Source: Streptococcus cristatus (GTDB taxonomy: Bacteria; Bacillota; Bacilli; Lactobacillales; Streptococcaceae). From it: DNA of 61,077 nt. The notes under the pieces were generated by a model. That model saw only the letters and a list, made by a program, of their open reading frames with translations, did not search any database and was not told where the DNA came from. The stretch lies in assembly GCF_001578775.1 (NCBI RefSeq), contig NZ_KQ969062.1, positions 822,203 through 883,279 of the forward strand, written 5' to 3'. Shown here in pieces: positions 47,654-59,858 of this stretch. A program made the translations under genes and the position numbers. Numbering within the stretch: the first letter of the stretch is position 1; each line of letters begins with the position of its first letter.

Positions 47654-48589
47654 ATGTTTTCTGCTTATAAAAAATTTTGGACTCGTTATGCAGACTTTAG
47701 TGGTCGTTCAAGCCGTTCAGATTACTGGTGGGTTGTCCTATGTAATTTTTTGATTACTCTACCATTTTCGTTGATTGCCTTTTTCGGCTTCCTCATTCCA
47801 CTTTTTAGTGAAATTTATTATGCGGGATTGTACGATTATGAACCTGATCTATCTGGAGCTATGGCTGGCGCTGGTTTAGCTGTGTTCATCATGTTCTTGC
47901 TTACCATCTATTGGCTTGCAACGATCGTTCCCTATCTTGCTATCACAGTTCGTCGTCTTCGCGACGCTGGCTTCCACTGGTCATTTATTTTTCTGGGAGT
48001 AGGGCCAACAATAGCTTCTTTCATTCCAGTTTTGAATATTCTAGCTGCTTTGGTTTCTCTGCCATGTGGTATTGCTCTGATTGTCTTGCTTTGCCAAGCT
48101 AGCAAACCAGCTCAGCAAGTTAAAGGGGCTCCTTATGGTCAACCAGGATTCCAAGGTCAGCAATTTGGTCAAGCTCAACAACCAGTTCAAAACCAACAGT
48201 TTGCTCAGCCTGGATTCCAAGGGCAACAACAGCCGACACAAAACCCACAATTTGGTCAAGTTCAACAGCCAGCTCAAAACCAACAGTTTAGTCAGCCTGT
48301 TAACCAAGAGCAACCATTTGCTCAGCAACAAGCACCAGTTCAAAATCAAGGATTTGGTCAGCCTCAGCAACCTTTTGGGCAAAATCAAGTAAACCAGCCA
48401 ACTCAACCGTTTGCTGCTAGCCAAGCCCAAACTCAAGAATCAACTCAATCAGCATTCTCAGCCTCAGTTTCAGAACCAGCTGAATCAGTTCATTCAGTAG
48501 AAGCTCATCAGTCTCAGGCTGAAACTGCAGAACAGGCTCTGGGAACTGCTTCTGAACAAATCAATAACTCAGAGTCAATCTCTCAATAA
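47654..48589 (+). CDS. DUF805 membrane protein with a Gln-rich repetitive tail
   Basis: 311 aa from ATG 47654, chosen over an in-frame ATG at 47618 because AGAGGAG lies 6 bases upstream and because MFSAYKKFWTRYADFSGRSSRSDYWW is the usual DUF805 (YhaH) start. Residues ~22-150 carry four membrane helices with the family RRLRDAGFHW motif (~103). From ~160 on the protein is disordered, with imperfect repeats of the type QQPxQNQQFxQP, then a Ser/Glu/Ala-rich end without a wall anchor. The role is unknown; the tail may bind partners or be variable in length between strains. Confidence 0.85.
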   Translation: MFSAYKKFWTRYADFSGRSSRSDYWWVVLCNFLITLPFSLIAFFGFLIPLFSEIYYAGLYDYEPDLSGAMAGAGLAVFIMFLLTIYWLATIVPYLAITVRRLRDAGFHWSFIFLGVGPTIASFIPVLNILAALVSLPCGIALIVLLCQASKPAQQVKGAPYGQPGFQGQQFGQAQQPVQNQQFAQPGFQGQQQPTQNPQFGQVQQPAQNQQFSQPVNQEQPFAQQQAPVQNQGFGQPQQPFGQNQVNQPTQPFAASQAQTQESTQSAFSASVSEPAESVHSVEAHQSQAETAEQALGTASEQINNSESISQ

Positions 48590-48604
48590 AATCTATAAGA
48601 TATC

Positions 48605-48639
48605 GACCCTAGATAGTTTCAATCTATCTGGGGTTTCTT
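48605..48639 (+). terminator. DUF805 gene terminator
   Basis: GACCC-t-AGATAG pairs with CTATCT-g-GGGTT, then a T-rich stretch. Confidence 0.75.
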
Positions 48640-48657
48640 TGTCGTCTTTTAAACTTT

Positions 48658-48686
48658 TGTAACCAAAATGACTTTCTATTCGTTAT
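48658..48686 (+). promoter_or_regulatory. ECF-type promoter before the sigma factor gene (putative autoregulation)
   Basis: TGTAACC (48658-48664), 16 bases, CGTTAT (48681-48686). This has the AAC core of ECF -35 elements and the CGT of ECF -10 elements at the usual spacing. No good sigma-A promoter overlaps it: a TATACT at 48684 has no -35. Confidence 0.55.
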
Positions 48687-48847
48687 ACTAGTAGAAAGGG
48701 GGAAGAATAGAAAAGTATTGCATAGAGAAAAGCAGTTTCAAATGAGAAGTAGCAGCTGTGAGATTTGGGATAGAAAGGCTTTTTTGTTATTCCTTTTAAA
48801 GAAGTGCAAATAATGAGAGATTTTAAGAGAAGTTGTAGGGAGGTGAG

Positions 48848-49348
48848 ATTATCAAACTGGATGAATACGAAAACATCTTGATTGGCTTTGCCCGAGAGAT
48901 TGTTTTCTACTTGCAAAAGTCAGGAGCTTCTAAGGTCGAGGCAGAAGATGTGGTGCAGGATGTTTTTGTCAAAATGTTAGAGACTGATCTGGTCATCCCT
49001 GCAGATAAGATGCGAGCTTGGATGTATCGGGTGTCCATTCGCCGCTATATCGATCGTTATAGGCGCGATCAGCATTATCTAGAAATTTTGCAAAAGGAAT
49101 TTTTTAAACAAGATGTGATTCAACCATTTGAAAATGACCATTATGAGCTGTTAAGGACGACGATAGAAGAGCTCCCTACCAAGGAAGCAATGCTGTTAGA
49201 TCTTTATTATTTTCAAAATTTCACAGTAAAGGAAATCGCTCACATCATGTCGTATTCTGTAAGTAAAGTGAAAGTGCAACTCATGCGTAGCCGAATTAAG
49301 CTCCGCCATAAATTGGAAAAGAAAGGATATAAAAATGGAAACATTTGA
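48848..49348 (+). CDS. ECF-type RNA polymerase sigma factor
   Basis: About 166 aa. Region 2 is FAREIVFYLQKSGASKVEAEDVVQDVFVKMLE through MRAWMYRVSIRRYIDRYRRD. Region 4 is IEELPTKEAMLLDLYYFQNFTVKEIAHIMSYSVSKVKVQLMRSRIKL, a normal HTH. There is no ATG or GTG in frame. GGGAGGTGAG at 48838-48847 points to ATT 48848 (or ATC 48851) as start, giving xIKLDEYENIL; the only common alternative is TTG at 48878, with no ribosome site. Its end overlaps the sigma-regulator gene by 14 bases. ECF sigma factors are rare in streptococci. Confidence 0.85.
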   Translation: MIKLDEYENILIGFAREIVFYLQKSGASKVEAEDVVQDVFVKMLETDLVIPADKMRAWMYRVSIRRYIDRYRRDQHYLEILQKEFFKQDVIQPFENDHYELLRTTIEELPTKEAMLLDLYYFQNFTVKEIAHIMSYSVSKVKVQLMRSRIKLRHKLEKKGYKNGNI

Positions 49349-50306
49349 AATTTTAGCGAAGAAAAGTAGAAGAAGAAATACAAAGAAAATTCTTATATTG
49401 TCTATAGCAGTTGTGTTGTCTTTTATCGGTGTTTACATAGCTACAAGAACCGTATTGGAAAAAATGACAGAGCATCATATGACAGAAGTCACAAATTTCT
49501 ATGAAAATAGATTGCAAATTGCCTATCCAAATATTTATTCCAACAGTAATATTCATAATACAACCGCCTTTTCAAATCTGTATCAATTAGGTCGTTTTAA
49601 GGATGTAGATGGAGTTACCGTTCCCTATGATACTGTGACAGCATCAGTTGGACCAAATCTTGAAAAAATTGATCATGTGGCTGATTCTGTAATCCCTACT
49701 AGTGGTGTTAATAAAAATATTATGGCTTTTAATGCTGGACAACGAGTAAAGATTCCTTTATTTTTTAACATAAAAAATGAGGACGAAACTGACATAACGT
49801 CTAACCCTTCCCAAGAATTACCGTTAGTTTCTGAAATGAAAGGACAACTAGTCGAAGTGGCTTTAACTTTTGATAGACCTTATACTTATTCTGAATTACA
49901 AAGTATGCTTCCTTCCAATTTGAAAGTTAATTGGTATTGGCTTGGTACATATTCAAATTATAATACTGAAAACTTAAATATCAGTAACATATTTGGTTTT
50001 AAATTGACTAAAGATGATGCAGAGTATAGTTTTGATCTTTTTAAGACCCATTTGAAAAATTCACTAAAGGATAAGCACGGCTTAACAAGTATAACGAATT
50101 CAAAAGGAGAAGTTTATAACACAAAGAAAGAATTGGAATATCTTAATAATACATTTAAAAATATAGAAGATTGCAAATTCTCCGGTGTTATCTTGACAGG
50201 AAAAGCTGAAAATTTCACTCAATTAGAAGGAAAAGAGTGGATTTATGCTTCGAGTATCGGTGCTTCCGTTCCCAATCAGCCTTACTATAAGCTCGATAAG
50301 GAATAA
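49335..50306 (+). CDS. Membrane-anchored sigma-factor regulator (anti-sigma-like)
   Basis: 323 aa. A short basic cytoplasmic N terminus (METFEILAKKSRRRNTKK) leads to one membrane helix (~19-37) and a large extracellular domain. The layout matches Sigma_reg_N plus Sigma_reg_C proteins that accompany ECF sigma factors in Firmicutes. It probably holds the sigma factor inactive until an envelope signal is sensed. It overlaps the sigma gene (coupled translation). It is strongly AT-rich compared with tuf downstream. No metal-binding zinc anti-sigma motif is visible. Confidence 0.75.
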   Translation: METFEILAKKSRRRNTKKILILSIAVVLSFIGVYIATRTVLEKMTEHHMTEVTNFYENRLQIAYPNIYSNSNIHNTTAFSNLYQLGRFKDVDGVTVPYDTVTASVGPNLEKIDHVADSVIPTSGVNKNIMAFNAGQRVKIPLFFNIKNEDETDITSNPSQELPLVSEMKGQLVEVALTFDRPYTYSELQSMLPSNLKVNWYWLGTYSNYNTENLNISNIFGFKLTKDDAEYSFDLFKTHLKNSLKDKHGLTSITNSKGEVYNTKKELEYLNNTFKNIEDCKFSGVILTGKAENFTQLEGKEWIYASSIGASVPNQPYYKLDKE

Positions 50307-50329
50307 TTGACAAAAAATGTGTAAAAGGC

Positions 50330-50357
50330 TTGCATTTTCAGTAAAATTTGATAAAAT
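50330..50357 (+). promoter_or_regulatory. tuf promoter
   Basis: TTGCAT, 16 bases, TAAAAT with a TG extension. A second TTGACA at about 50307 lacks a good -10. Confidence 0.6.
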
Positions 50358-50428
50358 AGTAAGGAAAGTTAGACTGTATTGCCTACTGTCTATCTATAAA
50401 ATATATTTTATTGGAGGCTTTTACTCAA

Positions 50429-51625
<1,197 letters not shown>

Positions 51626-51665
51626 TTCGATTTCGTTCCCAGATAACAATTATAAAATCAGACAC

Positions 51666-51694
51666 AAAAAGTCTCGCTTCGGCGGGGCTTTTTC
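51666..51694 (+). terminator. tuf terminator
   Basis: AAAAAGTCTCGC pairs with GCGGGGCTTTTT (G-T pairs) around a TTCG tetraloop. Confidence 0.92.
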
Positions 51695-51765
51695 TTTTAG
51701 ACAAAGCCTTTTTCTCGCAAACATGATATAATAATTCTATAATTTTGTTGTTGAAAAGAGACGGT

Positions 51766-54700
51766 ATGAAATTACTTTATACGGATATCCGCAGTCCTTT
51801 GACGGCGCATTTGGCTAAGCAAGCTCAGGACTTAGCAGCGGCCGGCAAGCGGGTCTTTTATATAGCGCCCAACTCCCTTTCTTTTGAAAAGGAGCGAGCA
51901 GTTTTGGAAGCATTAGAAAATCACGCTTCCTTTGCTATTACGGTGACCCGTTTTGCTCAGATGGCTCGCTATTTTGTCCTTAATGATGTTCAAGATGGAC
52001 AGCCCTTGGACGACATTGGTCTAGGTATGCTATTTTATCGGATTTTATCGGAAATGGATGACCGAGAACTAAAGGTTTATGGGCGGATCAAGAAGGATGC
52101 ACAATTTATCCAGCAACTGCTAGACCTTTATCATGAGCTTCAGACAGCTCAGATGACTTTTGCGGATTTGAACTATCTAGAAGAGGCAGAGAAGCGCGAG
52201 GATTTACTCAAGATTTTCACGGCCTTTTCAGCTGCCCTGCAGGCAGGAAATTATGATGCGACCTCTAAACTCACGATTTTTGCCCAGCATATTCTGGCTG
52301 GAGATTTGGATGGGGAATTGGCTAATCTTGCACTGGTTATCGACGGCTTTACCCGCTTCTCAGCAGAAGAGGAATATCTAGTAGATTTGCTGCATCGCAA
52401 GGGAGTGGAGATTGTTATTGGAGTTTATGCCAGTCAAAAAGCCTACCGGGCAGCCTTTCGTGAGGGCAATCTTTACCAGGCTAGCGTGGAATTTTTGCTC
52501 AAGCTGGCTCAAACTTATGAGATCAAGCCAGAGTATCTAGCGGGAGATTCGATTCAGTCGGATGATGCCTTTGGCAAGATTTCCAAGATTTTAGAGAGTC
52601 GCTATGATTTTTCTGAAACCCATGTGGAATTGACCGAAGATGACCGCTCTCACTTAGAGATTTGGTCGGTTCGTAATCAAAAAGAAGAACTAGAGTATGT
52701 GGCCAAGTCCATTCGTCAGCGGCTCCATGATGGCGCCCGCTACAAGGATATCCGGCTGCTTTTGGGTGATGTGGAGGCCTACCAGCTCCAGCTGAAGACC
52801 ATTTTTGACCAGTATCAGATTCCCTTTTATTTGGGGCGGTCTGAGTCCATGGCTCAGCATCCTTTGGTCCAGTTTTTAGAGTCATTGGAACGGCTGAAAC
52901 GCTATAATTTTCAGACAGAAGATTTACTCAATCTTTTAAAAACCGGCCTGTATGGCGGCTTGGGTCAGGAGGATCTGGATAGTTTTGAGCAGTACCTTCG
53001 CTTTGCGGAAATTAAAGGAGCAGCCAAGCTGGGGAGAGATTTCACTATTAACCGTCAGGAGAAATTTGACCTGAAGCGTATCAATGCTATGCGTCGGAGC
53101 CTTATCACGCCTCTGTTAGACTTTTTCAAATCACGCAGTCAGACAGCGACTGGTCTCTTGGCTAAATTTACCAACTTTATCAAAGAAGTTCGCTTGGATG
53201 CCAATCTGACTGGTCTGCTGGAAGATGCAAGCCAGCAAGAAGTAGAGCGGCAGGAGGAAGTCTGGAAGACCTTTTGTCATGTCTTAGAGCAGCTTGCTCA
53301 GGTGTTTGATGGTAGCAAGCTCAAGATCGATGATTTTCTGGCTCTGATTCTGTCTGGCATGCTTCTGGCCAAGTACCGAGTTGTACCAGCGACAGTGGAT
53401 GTGGTGACCGTTCAGTCTTACGATTTGATTGAGCCCATGGCTGCGCCTTATGTCTATGCTATCGGATTGACGCAGGAGCGCTTGCCCAAGTTAGCGCAAA
53501 ATAAAAGTCTGCTCAGTGACGAAGAACGTCAGAAATTAAATCAAGCGACTGGGGACGAGGCTGAGTTGCAGATATCCAGCAGTGAAAATCTCAAGAAAAA
53601 TCGCTTTGCAGCGCTATCTTTGCTTAATTCAGCGACAGAAGATTTGGTCCTGTCTGCTCCTGTCTTGACCAATGAAGTAGAAGATGCCATGTCTTCCTAT
53701 TTGACGGAGTTGGAAATAGCGCCTATTTCCCTGCCCATTATCAGCAAGCGGCCACAGGCTAGTAGCGACGATATTGGGACTTATCGGGCTCTGTTGGCGC
53801 GCGTGATTGACCTCTATCAGGAGGATATTGACCGCGAATGGACACCGGAGGAGCAGACCTTCTGGGCAGTGGCCATCCGAGTTTTGCGTAAGAAATTGGT
53901 AGCTAAAGGGATTTCTATTCCCCAGATCAGCAAGGAGTTGAAAACGGAGCCTCTCAAGTCGGAAACCCTTCAGGCTCTGTATCCTTCAGAACAGCCATTG
54001 AGACTATCAGCCTCTGCTCTCAATGAATACTTTAAAAACCAGTATGCCTATTTTCTTAAGTATGTCCTGAGGTTGCAGGAGGAGTGGACCATTCAGCCGG
54101 ATGCGCGCAGTCACGGGATTTTCCTCCACCGAATCTTTGAAAAGGTTATGCAGGAGCACTTGGAGCAGGATTTCAACACTCGCTTGCAGCGGGCTATGGA
54201 GGAGACTAGCTGGGAGGCTGAGTTTGAGTCTATCTATGGTGAAAATGGGGAGACCCAGTTTGCCCGCCGTTTGCTATTGGACACGGCTCAGGCCACTGGT
54301 CGTATCTTGGCTCAGTCGGATGGGCTGGAGGTCATCGGTGAGGAGACTGACTTTGGTCATGATCGGCCTTTCTTGCTTTTGGACAATGGCAGAGCTCTTC
54401 AGGTGAGCGGCAAGGTGGACCGTATTGATCGTCTGACAGAGACGGGGAGTCTGGGAGTCGTGGATTACAAATCTGGCGATACCAAATTCAGCTTTGAGAA
54501 GTTCTTTAATGGGCTTAATTCTCAGCTGCCGACCTACCTAGCAGCTATCCGAGAAATGCCAGAATACCAGGAAGACAAGGGAATTTTCGGCGCTATGTAC
54601 CTACAGATGACGGAGCCCCTAGCCAGCCTCAAGGACACCAAGGCACTGGACGAGGCTGTGAAACAAGTCATGAAAAGTCAGGTCTATAAAGGCCTCTTTC

Positions 54701-55050
54701 TGGCTGACCAGGCCAAGGACTTGGGCGCTAACTATGAGAAAAGCAAGGTTAATCTGCTGACAAAGGAAGAATTAGAAGTGATTTTGGCTTATAATGCTTA
54801 TCTCTATCAGCAAGCTGCAGAAGGCATTTTAGCTGGTCGTTTTGCCATCAATCCTTATACAGAAAATGGCCGTAGTATCGCCCCTTACGTGGACCAGTTT
54901 AAGGCCATTACAGGATTTGAAGCCAATCTCCATCTGGGGCAGGCTAGACAGCTGACCAAGTTAAATCTAGAGCAGTACGAAAAACGACCGACAGGCGAGA
55001 AGTTGCGTCAAGCCTGGCTAGAAAAAATCAAGGAGGAGTTGGATAAATGA
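51766..55050 (+). CDS. rexB: RexB, ATP-dependent exonuclease subunit B
   Basis: 1094 aa from ATG 51766 ([12 protein letters not shown]); an in-frame TTG at 51745 is rejected because family proteins begin at the ATG. AddB/RexB fold: an N-terminal helicase-like region without a usable Walker A ([11 protein letters not shown]), and a C-terminal RecB-type nuclease with [13 protein letters not shown] near residue 900. With RexA it degrades DNA ends and promotes recombinational repair. The stop overlaps the rexA start (ATGA). Confidence 0.95.
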   Translation: MKLLYTDIRSPLTAHLAKQAQDLAAAGKRVFYIAPNSLSFEKERAVLEALENHASFAITVTRFAQMARYFVLNDVQDGQPLDDIGLGMLFYRILSEMDDRELKVYGRIKKDAQFIQQLLDLYHELQTAQMTFADLNYLEEAEKREDLLKIFTAFSAALQAGNYDATSKLTIFAQHILAGDLDGELANLALVIDGFTRFSAEEEYLVDLLHRKGVEIVIGVYASQKAYRAAFREGNLYQASVEFLLKLAQTYEIKPEYLAGDSIQSDDAFGKISKILESRYDFSETHVELTEDDRSHLEIWSVRNQKEELEYVAKSIRQRLHDGARYKDIRLLLGDVEAYQLQLKTIFDQYQIPFYLGRSESMAQHPLVQFLESLERLKRYNFQTEDLLNLLKTGLYGGLGQEDLDSFEQYLRFAEIKGAAKLGRDFTINRQEKFDLKRINAMRRSLITPLLDFFKSRSQTATGLLAKFTNFIKEVRLDANLTGLLEDASQQEVERQEEVWKTFCHVLEQLAQVFDGSKLKIDDFLALILSGMLLAKYRVVPATVDVVTVQSYDLIEPMAAPYVYAIGLTQERLPKLAQNKSLLSDEERQKLNQATGDEAELQISSSENLKKNRFAALSLLNSATEDLVLSAPVLTNEVEDAMSSYLTELEIAPISLPIISKRPQASSDDIGTYRALLARVIDLYQEDIDREWTPEEQTFWAVAIRVLRKKLVAKGISIPQISKELKTEPLKSETLQALYPSEQPLRLSASALNEYFKNQYAYFLKYVLRLQEEWTIQPDARSHGIFLHRIFEKVMQEHLEQDFNTRLQRAMEETSWEAEFESIYGENGETQFARRLLLDTAQATGRILAQSDGLEVIGEETDFGHDRPFLLLDNGRALQVSGKVDRIDRLTETGSLGVVDYKSGDTKFSFEKFFNGLNSQLPTYLAAIREMPEYQEDKGIFGAMYLQMTEPLASLKDTKALDEAVKQVMKSQVYKGLFLADQAKDLGANYEKSKVNLLTKEELEVILAYNAYLYQQAAEGILAGRFAINPYTENGRSIAPYVDQFKAITGFEANLHLGQARQLTKLNLEQYEKRPTGEKLRQAWLEKIKEELDK

Positions 55051-58000
55051 GACGGATTCCCTTTTTAAACGAGCAGGATATCCTAGTCAAGCAGGCTGAG
55101 GAAGCTGCCTCTGACAAGCCACAAAAGCGTACACCAGAGCAGATCCAGGCCATCTACTCCTCTGGTCAGAATATTCTCGTCTCAGCTTCGGCTGGCTCTG
55201 GTAAGACCTATGTTATGGTTCAGCGGATTATTGACCAGATTCTCAGGGGTGTGGAGGTCGGCCAACTCTTCATCTCCACCTTTACTGTCAAGGCGGCAGG
55301 TGAGCTCAAGGAACGGCTGGAGAAGGAGCTGAGTCTGGTGCTCAAGGAGACTTCAGATCAGGAACTCCGCCAGCATCTGGCCCAGCAGTTGGCTGAGATT
55401 GCCAATGCGGATATTGGCACCATGGACGCTTTTACCCAGAAAGTAGTCAATAAGTACGGCTATTTGCTGGGGCTGGCACCGCATTTTCGGATTTTACAGT
55501 CGGCCAGTGAGCAGCTCATTCTGCAAAATGAAGTCTTTGATCAGCTTTTCGATACCTACTATGAGAGTGATCAGCAGGAATTATTCAGTCGCTTGGTTAA
55601 AAATTTCACTGGCAAGCGTAAGGACATTGCTGGTTTCCGCCAGCAGATTTATAGTATTTATAGCTTTCTCCAGTCTACCAGCAATCCGCGGAAGTGGTTG
55701 GAGGAAACCTTTCTTCTAGGCTATGAAACCAGTGATTTTGGAGCAGAGCGGGAGCGAATCCTGTCTGGAGCTAGGCAGTCTTTGCTGGATTTGGAAGATT
55801 TTTTCCAGAGCCATTTGGCTCATGAAGGTCAGGCCTTTGCTGGGGCTAAATATCAGGAAAATGTTCAGGCGGCCTTAGATATCTTGGCTGAGCTGACAGA
55901 GCAGACCGAATCGGAACAGTTGCTAGACTTGATTCAGCGCTTTTTAGAATTGGCCAAGACCTCTAACCATCAGGCTTTTACTGCCCGAGTTGGTAAAAAT
56001 GCAGACGAGCTCAAAAAAGAGATAGCCCAAGCCTATAATGAAGCCCGTAAGCCCTTGATAGAGCGAATTAAAGAGCTGGATATCCGCCTCTACCATCTGA
56101 ACTTTATGGAGCAGCATCAATCGGAAGCTCTTCCTCTACTGGATTTGTTACGCGATTTTGTCCGAGATTTCTCGCAAGCTTATTTGGAACGCAAGGTAGC
56201 AGAAAATGCCTTTGAATTTGGTGATATCAGCCATTTTGCTATTGAGATTTTAGAAAATTATCCAGAAGTGCGGCGTTTTTACCAGGATAAGTACCATGAG
56301 GTCATGGTCGATGAATATCAAGACACCAACCATACTCAGGAGCGGATGTTGGAATTGCTTGCTCGAGGAAATAATCGCTTCATGGTTGGCGATATTAAGC
56401 AGTCCATCTATCGATTTCGTCAGGCAGATCCGCAGATTTTTAACGATAAATTTAAACTCTATCAGGCCGATCCTAGTCAGGGCAAGCTGATTATCCTCAA
56501 GGAAAATTTCCGCAGTCACATCGAGGTGCTGGAAGCGACCAATGATGTCTTTAAACGACTCATGGACGAGGAAATCGGCGAGATTGATTACAATGAGACC
56601 CACTACTTGGTGGCGGGAAATCCAGCCAAACGGGAGCCAAATCCAGCCAATCAGGCGGAGTTCCTGATTTATGATGGTAGCGCCGATAGCGAAGAAGAGG
56701 ATTCTGACCAAGGCCTACCTAGTATTTCAGCTGGTGAAGTCGCCTTGGTAATCAAGGAAATCATCCGCCTCCATAATCAAGAAGGGGTGGATTTCAAGGA
56801 TATTACCTTGCTGACAGCTTCGAGGACCCGCAATGATCTGATTTTGGCAGAGTTTGACCGGCATCATATCCCGATTGTGCCTGATGATGGCGAGACCAAT
56901 TACCTCCAGTCGGTAGAGGTTATGGTGATGCTGGATACCCTGCGGACCATTAACAATCCTCTCAATGACTATGCCCTAACCGCTCTCCTAAAGTCGCCAA
57001 TGTTTGACTTTGATGAGGACGAATTGGCTCGGCTAGCCTTGCAAGCCTCCAGTACCAAGTCTATGGAAAATCTCTACGAAAAGCTGAGGAATGCTCTGGC
57101 TGATCAAGGTCTGGAACCTCAGCTCATCCATGATGAATTGCGTAAGAAACTGCAGCACTTTCAGATAACGCTGAATGACTGGCGCAGCTATTCCAAGACC
57201 CATTCTCTCTATGATTTAATCTGGAAGATTTATCAGGATCGTTTTTACTACGATATGGTGGGGGCTCTGCCCAACGGTGAGCAGCGTCAGGCCAATCTCT
57301 ATGCCCTGTCCTTGAGGGCCAACGACTATGAAAAGTCGAGTTTCAAGGGTCTGTCCCGCTTTATCAGCATGATTGACCGGATTTTGAAAAATGAGCACGA
57401 TTTGGCCAGTGTACCTCTGGCTGCTCCAAAAAATGCGGTCCAGCTAATGACCATCCATAAGAGTAAGGGGCTGGAGTTTAAGTATGTCTTTCTACTCAAT
57501 ATGGACAAGGCCTTCAACCGTCAGGATAGCAGCTCTGCAATTATCCTCAGCCGACAAAAGGGTATTGGAATCAAATATGTAGCCGATGTGGCCGTTGAGG
57601 CTCAGGATCCTCATGCGCCCAAGCAGATCCGTATTTCCATGGAGACCCTACCTTATCAGCAGAATGCCGAAGAACTCAAGCTGGCGAGCCTGTCTGAGCA
57701 GATGCGTCTGCTCTATGTGGCCATGACGCGGGCTGAAACCAAGCTCTATCTGGTCGGCAAGGGAAAGCAAGCTAAGCTCCAAGAGCGCAAGTGGGGGACT
57801 AGCCAAAATGGTCGCTTATCTAGCAGTCTCCGAAGCCAGCTGACCAATTTTCAGGATTGGCTCTATGCTATTCAGTCAGTGTTTGAAAAGGAAAATCTGG
57901 CTTATCAAACTCGCTTTGTGACCGATCAGGAGCTGACAGACGAGCAGATTGGAGTAGTGGAGCAGGCTGATCCTATTCCAGTAGATGATTTGACAGGCAA

Positions 58001-58718
58001 CCGTCAGTCAGAAGATATCCGCCGAGCTCTGGATATCTTGGAGAATGTAGATCGACTCAACAGCCTCTATCAAGCGGCTATTGAATTGCCTAGTGTCCGT
58101 ACACCCAGTCAAATCAAGAAGTTCTATGAGCCGGTTATGGACTCAGAAGGGTTAGACATTATGGATGCGCCTCGAAGTTATCAACCCCAGCTGACTTTTG
58201 ATTTGCCTGATTTTGGTAAGAAGAAGCAAGTCACAGGAGCCCAAATCGGCTCTGCTGTTCATGAACTCATGCAAAGGATTCCGCTGGATCGTCCTATTAC
58301 TAAGACTAGCATTCGTCAAGCCTTGGCTCAGGTTCAGACAGATGCGTCAGTCAAGAAAGAGATTGATTTGGCTAAGATTGAGGCCTTTTTCGCTACAGAA
58401 CTAGGTCAGCTAATCCAGCATCAGGCCAATCATCTCCATCGGGAATCCCCTTTTGCCATGCTCAAGCAGGATCCAGCCAGCGGTCAAGACTTTGTCGTTC
58501 GGGGAATCTTAGACGGCTACCTGCTCTTTGATGATCGCATTGTCCTTTTTGACTATAAGACTGACCGCTATCATGAGTCGACAGAGTTGGTGGAGCGCTA
58601 TCGAGCTCAACTGGATCTCTATGCCGAAGCCCTCAGTCGTTCCTATGGTATTAGCCAAGTAGACAAATATCTGATTCTACTGGGAGGTACTGAACTGCAG
58701 GTGATCAAGGTGGACTAG
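55047..58718 (+). CDS. rexA: RexA, ATP-dependent helicase/nuclease subunit A
   Basis: 1223 aa, AddA/RexA family. UvrD-type helicase: Walker [10 protein letters not shown] at 46-54, motif [10 protein letters not shown] (~421), motif [18 protein letters not shown], motif [12 protein letters not shown], motif [11 protein letters not shown]. The C-terminal nuclease has [10 protein letters not shown] (~1170). It unwinds and digests double-strand breaks with RexB. It overlaps rexB by 4 bases. Confidence 0.96.
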   Translation: MRRIPFLNEQDILVKQAEEAASDKPQKRTPEQIQAIYSSGQNILVSASAGSGKTYVMVQRIIDQILRGVEVGQLFISTFTVKAAGELKERLEKELSLVLKETSDQELRQHLAQQLAEIANADIGTMDAFTQKVVNKYGYLLGLAPHFRILQSASEQLILQNEVFDQLFDTYYESDQQELFSRLVKNFTGKRKDIAGFRQQIYSIYSFLQSTSNPRKWLEETFLLGYETSDFGAERERILSGARQSLLDLEDFFQSHLAHEGQAFAGAKYQENVQAALDILAELTEQTESEQLLDLIQRFLELAKTSNHQAFTARVGKNADELKKEIAQAYNEARKPLIERIKELDIRLYHLNFMEQHQSEALPLLDLLRDFVRDFSQAYLERKVAENAFEFGDISHFAIEILENYPEVRRFYQDKYHEVMVDEYQDTNHTQERMLELLARGNNRFMVGDIKQSIYRFRQADPQIFNDKFKLYQADPSQGKLIILKENFRSHIEVLEATNDVFKRLMDEEIGEIDYNETHYLVAGNPAKREPNPANQAEFLIYDGSADSEEEDSDQGLPSISAGEVALVIKEIIRLHNQEGVDFKDITLLTASRTRNDLILAEFDRHHIPIVPDDGETNYLQSVEVMVMLDTLRTINNPLNDYALTALLKSPMFDFDEDELARLALQASSTKSMENLYEKLRNALADQGLEPQLIHDELRKKLQHFQITLNDWRSYSKTHSLYDLIWKIYQDRFYYDMVGALPNGEQRQANLYALSLRANDYEKSSFKGLSRFISMIDRILKNEHDLASVPLAAPKNAVQLMTIHKSKGLEFKYVFLLNMDKAFNRQDSSSAIILSRQKGIGIKYVADVAVEAQDPHAPKQIRISMETLPYQQNAEELKLASLSEQMRLLYVAMTRAETKLYLVGKGKQAKLQERKWGTSQNGRLSSSLRSQLTNFQDWLYAIQSVFEKENLAYQTRFVTDQELTDEQIGVVEQADPIPVDDLTGNRQSEDIRRALDILENVDRLNSLYQAAIELPSVRTPSQIKKFYEPVMDSEGLDIMDAPRSYQPQLTFDLPDFGKKKQVTGAQIGSAVHELMQRIPLDRPITKTSIRQALAQVQTDASVKKEIDLAKIEAFFATELGQLIQHQANHLHRESPFAMLKQDPASGQDFVVRGILDGYLLFDDRIVLFDYKTDRYHESTELVERYRAQLDLYAEALSRSYGISQVDKYLILLGGTELQVIKVD

Positions 58719-58777
58719 TCTGCTTGTGAACTGAATAAATCCCAGCAAGAATGGGTATTGCTACGGGAAATGTTTGT

Positions 58778-58815
58778 GGGAAGGTTGACTGCATTATTTA
58801 ACTGCCAATCTTCCC
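58778..58815 (+). terminator. rexBA terminator
   Basis: GGGAAGGTTG pairs with CAATCTTCCC (one G-T), followed after 10 bases by a T-rich tract. Confidence 0.6.
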
Positions 58816-58845
58816 TTGGCGTTTCCTTTTTTTGCTTCTTTTGGG

Positions 58846-58851
58846 TATAAT
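58846..58851 (+). promoter_or_regulatory. -10 element giving a leaderless glycosyltransferase mRNA
   Basis: TATAAT ends 7 bases before the ATG at 58859; -35 weak. Confidence 0.5.
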
Positions 58852-58858
58852 AGAAGAT

Positions 58859-59857
58859 ATGAAAGTATTACTATATCTAGAAGGAAAGTCTGTTTTAGAA
58901 AAATCAGGTATCGGCCGTGCCTTGCAGCATCAAATGCATGCACTGGATCTGGCAGGAATTCCTTATACAACAGATGTTTTAGGAGATTATGATGTCGTGC
59001 ACATCAACACTTACGGACCTCGTAGTTTGCTTCTTCTTCACGCGGCTAAGCGGGGAGGCAAAAAAGTGATCATGCACGGACATTCGACCAAAGAAGACTT
59101 TGAAAACTCTTTTATTGGTTCTAATCTTTTTGCGCCCTTATTTGGCAAATATCTAGCGCACATGTATAAAATGGCGGACTTCATCATTACTCCGTCTGAG
59201 TATTCCAAAAAATTGATTGAATCCTACGGCGTGACGACGCCCATTATGGCTGTCTCAAATGGTATTGACCTGTCGAAATACAAGAAAGATGAGCGCAAGG
59301 AAGAAGTCTTTAAAAAACATTTTCAGATTGCAGATGGGCAGAAAGTCGTAATTTGTGCAGGCCTTTATTTCAGACGAAAAGGAATCGAAGACTTTGTCGA
59401 AGTGGCTCGCAGAATGCCAGATGTCCGCTTTATCTGGCTGGGCTCTATCAATCTTTGGCTTATTCCGCGCAAAATTCGAGATCTTGTCCTCTATAATCAT
59501 CCAGAAAACGTGGAATTTCCTGGTTATTTCAAAGGCGCAGTTTTTCAAGGAGCCATGTCAGGCAGCGATGCCTTCTTTTTCCCGTCTTATGAAGAGACTG
59601 AAGGGATTGTGGTCCTAGAAGCGCTGGCCAGCGGCCAACACGTAGTTCTGCGTGATATTCCTGTTTATAATGGCTGGATTGATGAGGAGTCGGCGGAGCT
59701 TTGTCATAATGTAGATGAGTTTGTCGAATCGCTTCGTAAGGTTCTTGACGGAAAAGTAGATAAACGTGAAGCAGGCTATCGCGTTGCGGAGAGTCGCTCT
59801 ATCGATGACGTCGCACTGCAGTTAGTCAAGGCTTACCAAACAGTTTTGGAGATGTGA
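58859..59857 (+). CDS. cpoA: CpoA-like glycolipid glycosyltransferase
   Basis: 332 aa from ATG 58859 (MKVLLYLEGKS). GT4-family GT-B fold: SGIGRALQHQ near the N terminus, HGHSTKEDFENSF, and the C-terminal donor site FFPSYEETEGIVVLEALASGQ. In pneumococcus the gene in this place, cpoA, makes the galactosyl-glucosyl-diacylglycerol membrane lipid, and the next gene makes its glucosyl precursor. A start 9 codons upstream (58832) would lie before the TATAAT and is unlikely. No ribosome site is clear. The next ATG follows after one base. Confidence 0.85.
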   Translation: MKVLLYLEGKSVLEKSGIGRALQHQMHALDLAGIPYTTDVLGDYDVVHINTYGPRSLLLLHAAKRGGKKVIMHGHSTKEDFENSFIGSNLFAPLFGKYLAHMYKMADFIITPSEYSKKLIESYGVTTPIMAVSNGIDLSKYKKDERKEEVFKKHFQIADGQKVVICAGLYFRRKGIEDFVEVARRMPDVRFIWLGSINLWLIPRKIRDLVLYNHPENVEFPGYFKGAVFQGAMSGSDAFFFPSYEETEGIVVLEALASGQHVVLRDIPVYNGWIDEESAELCHNVDEFVESLRKVLDGKVDKREAGYRVAESRSIDDVALQLVKAYQTVLEM

Positions 59858-59858
59858 T

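Noticed and set aside
51745..51766. rexB starting at TTG 51745.
   Set aside because: It adds seven residues not seen in the family; ATG 51766 fits the conserved start.
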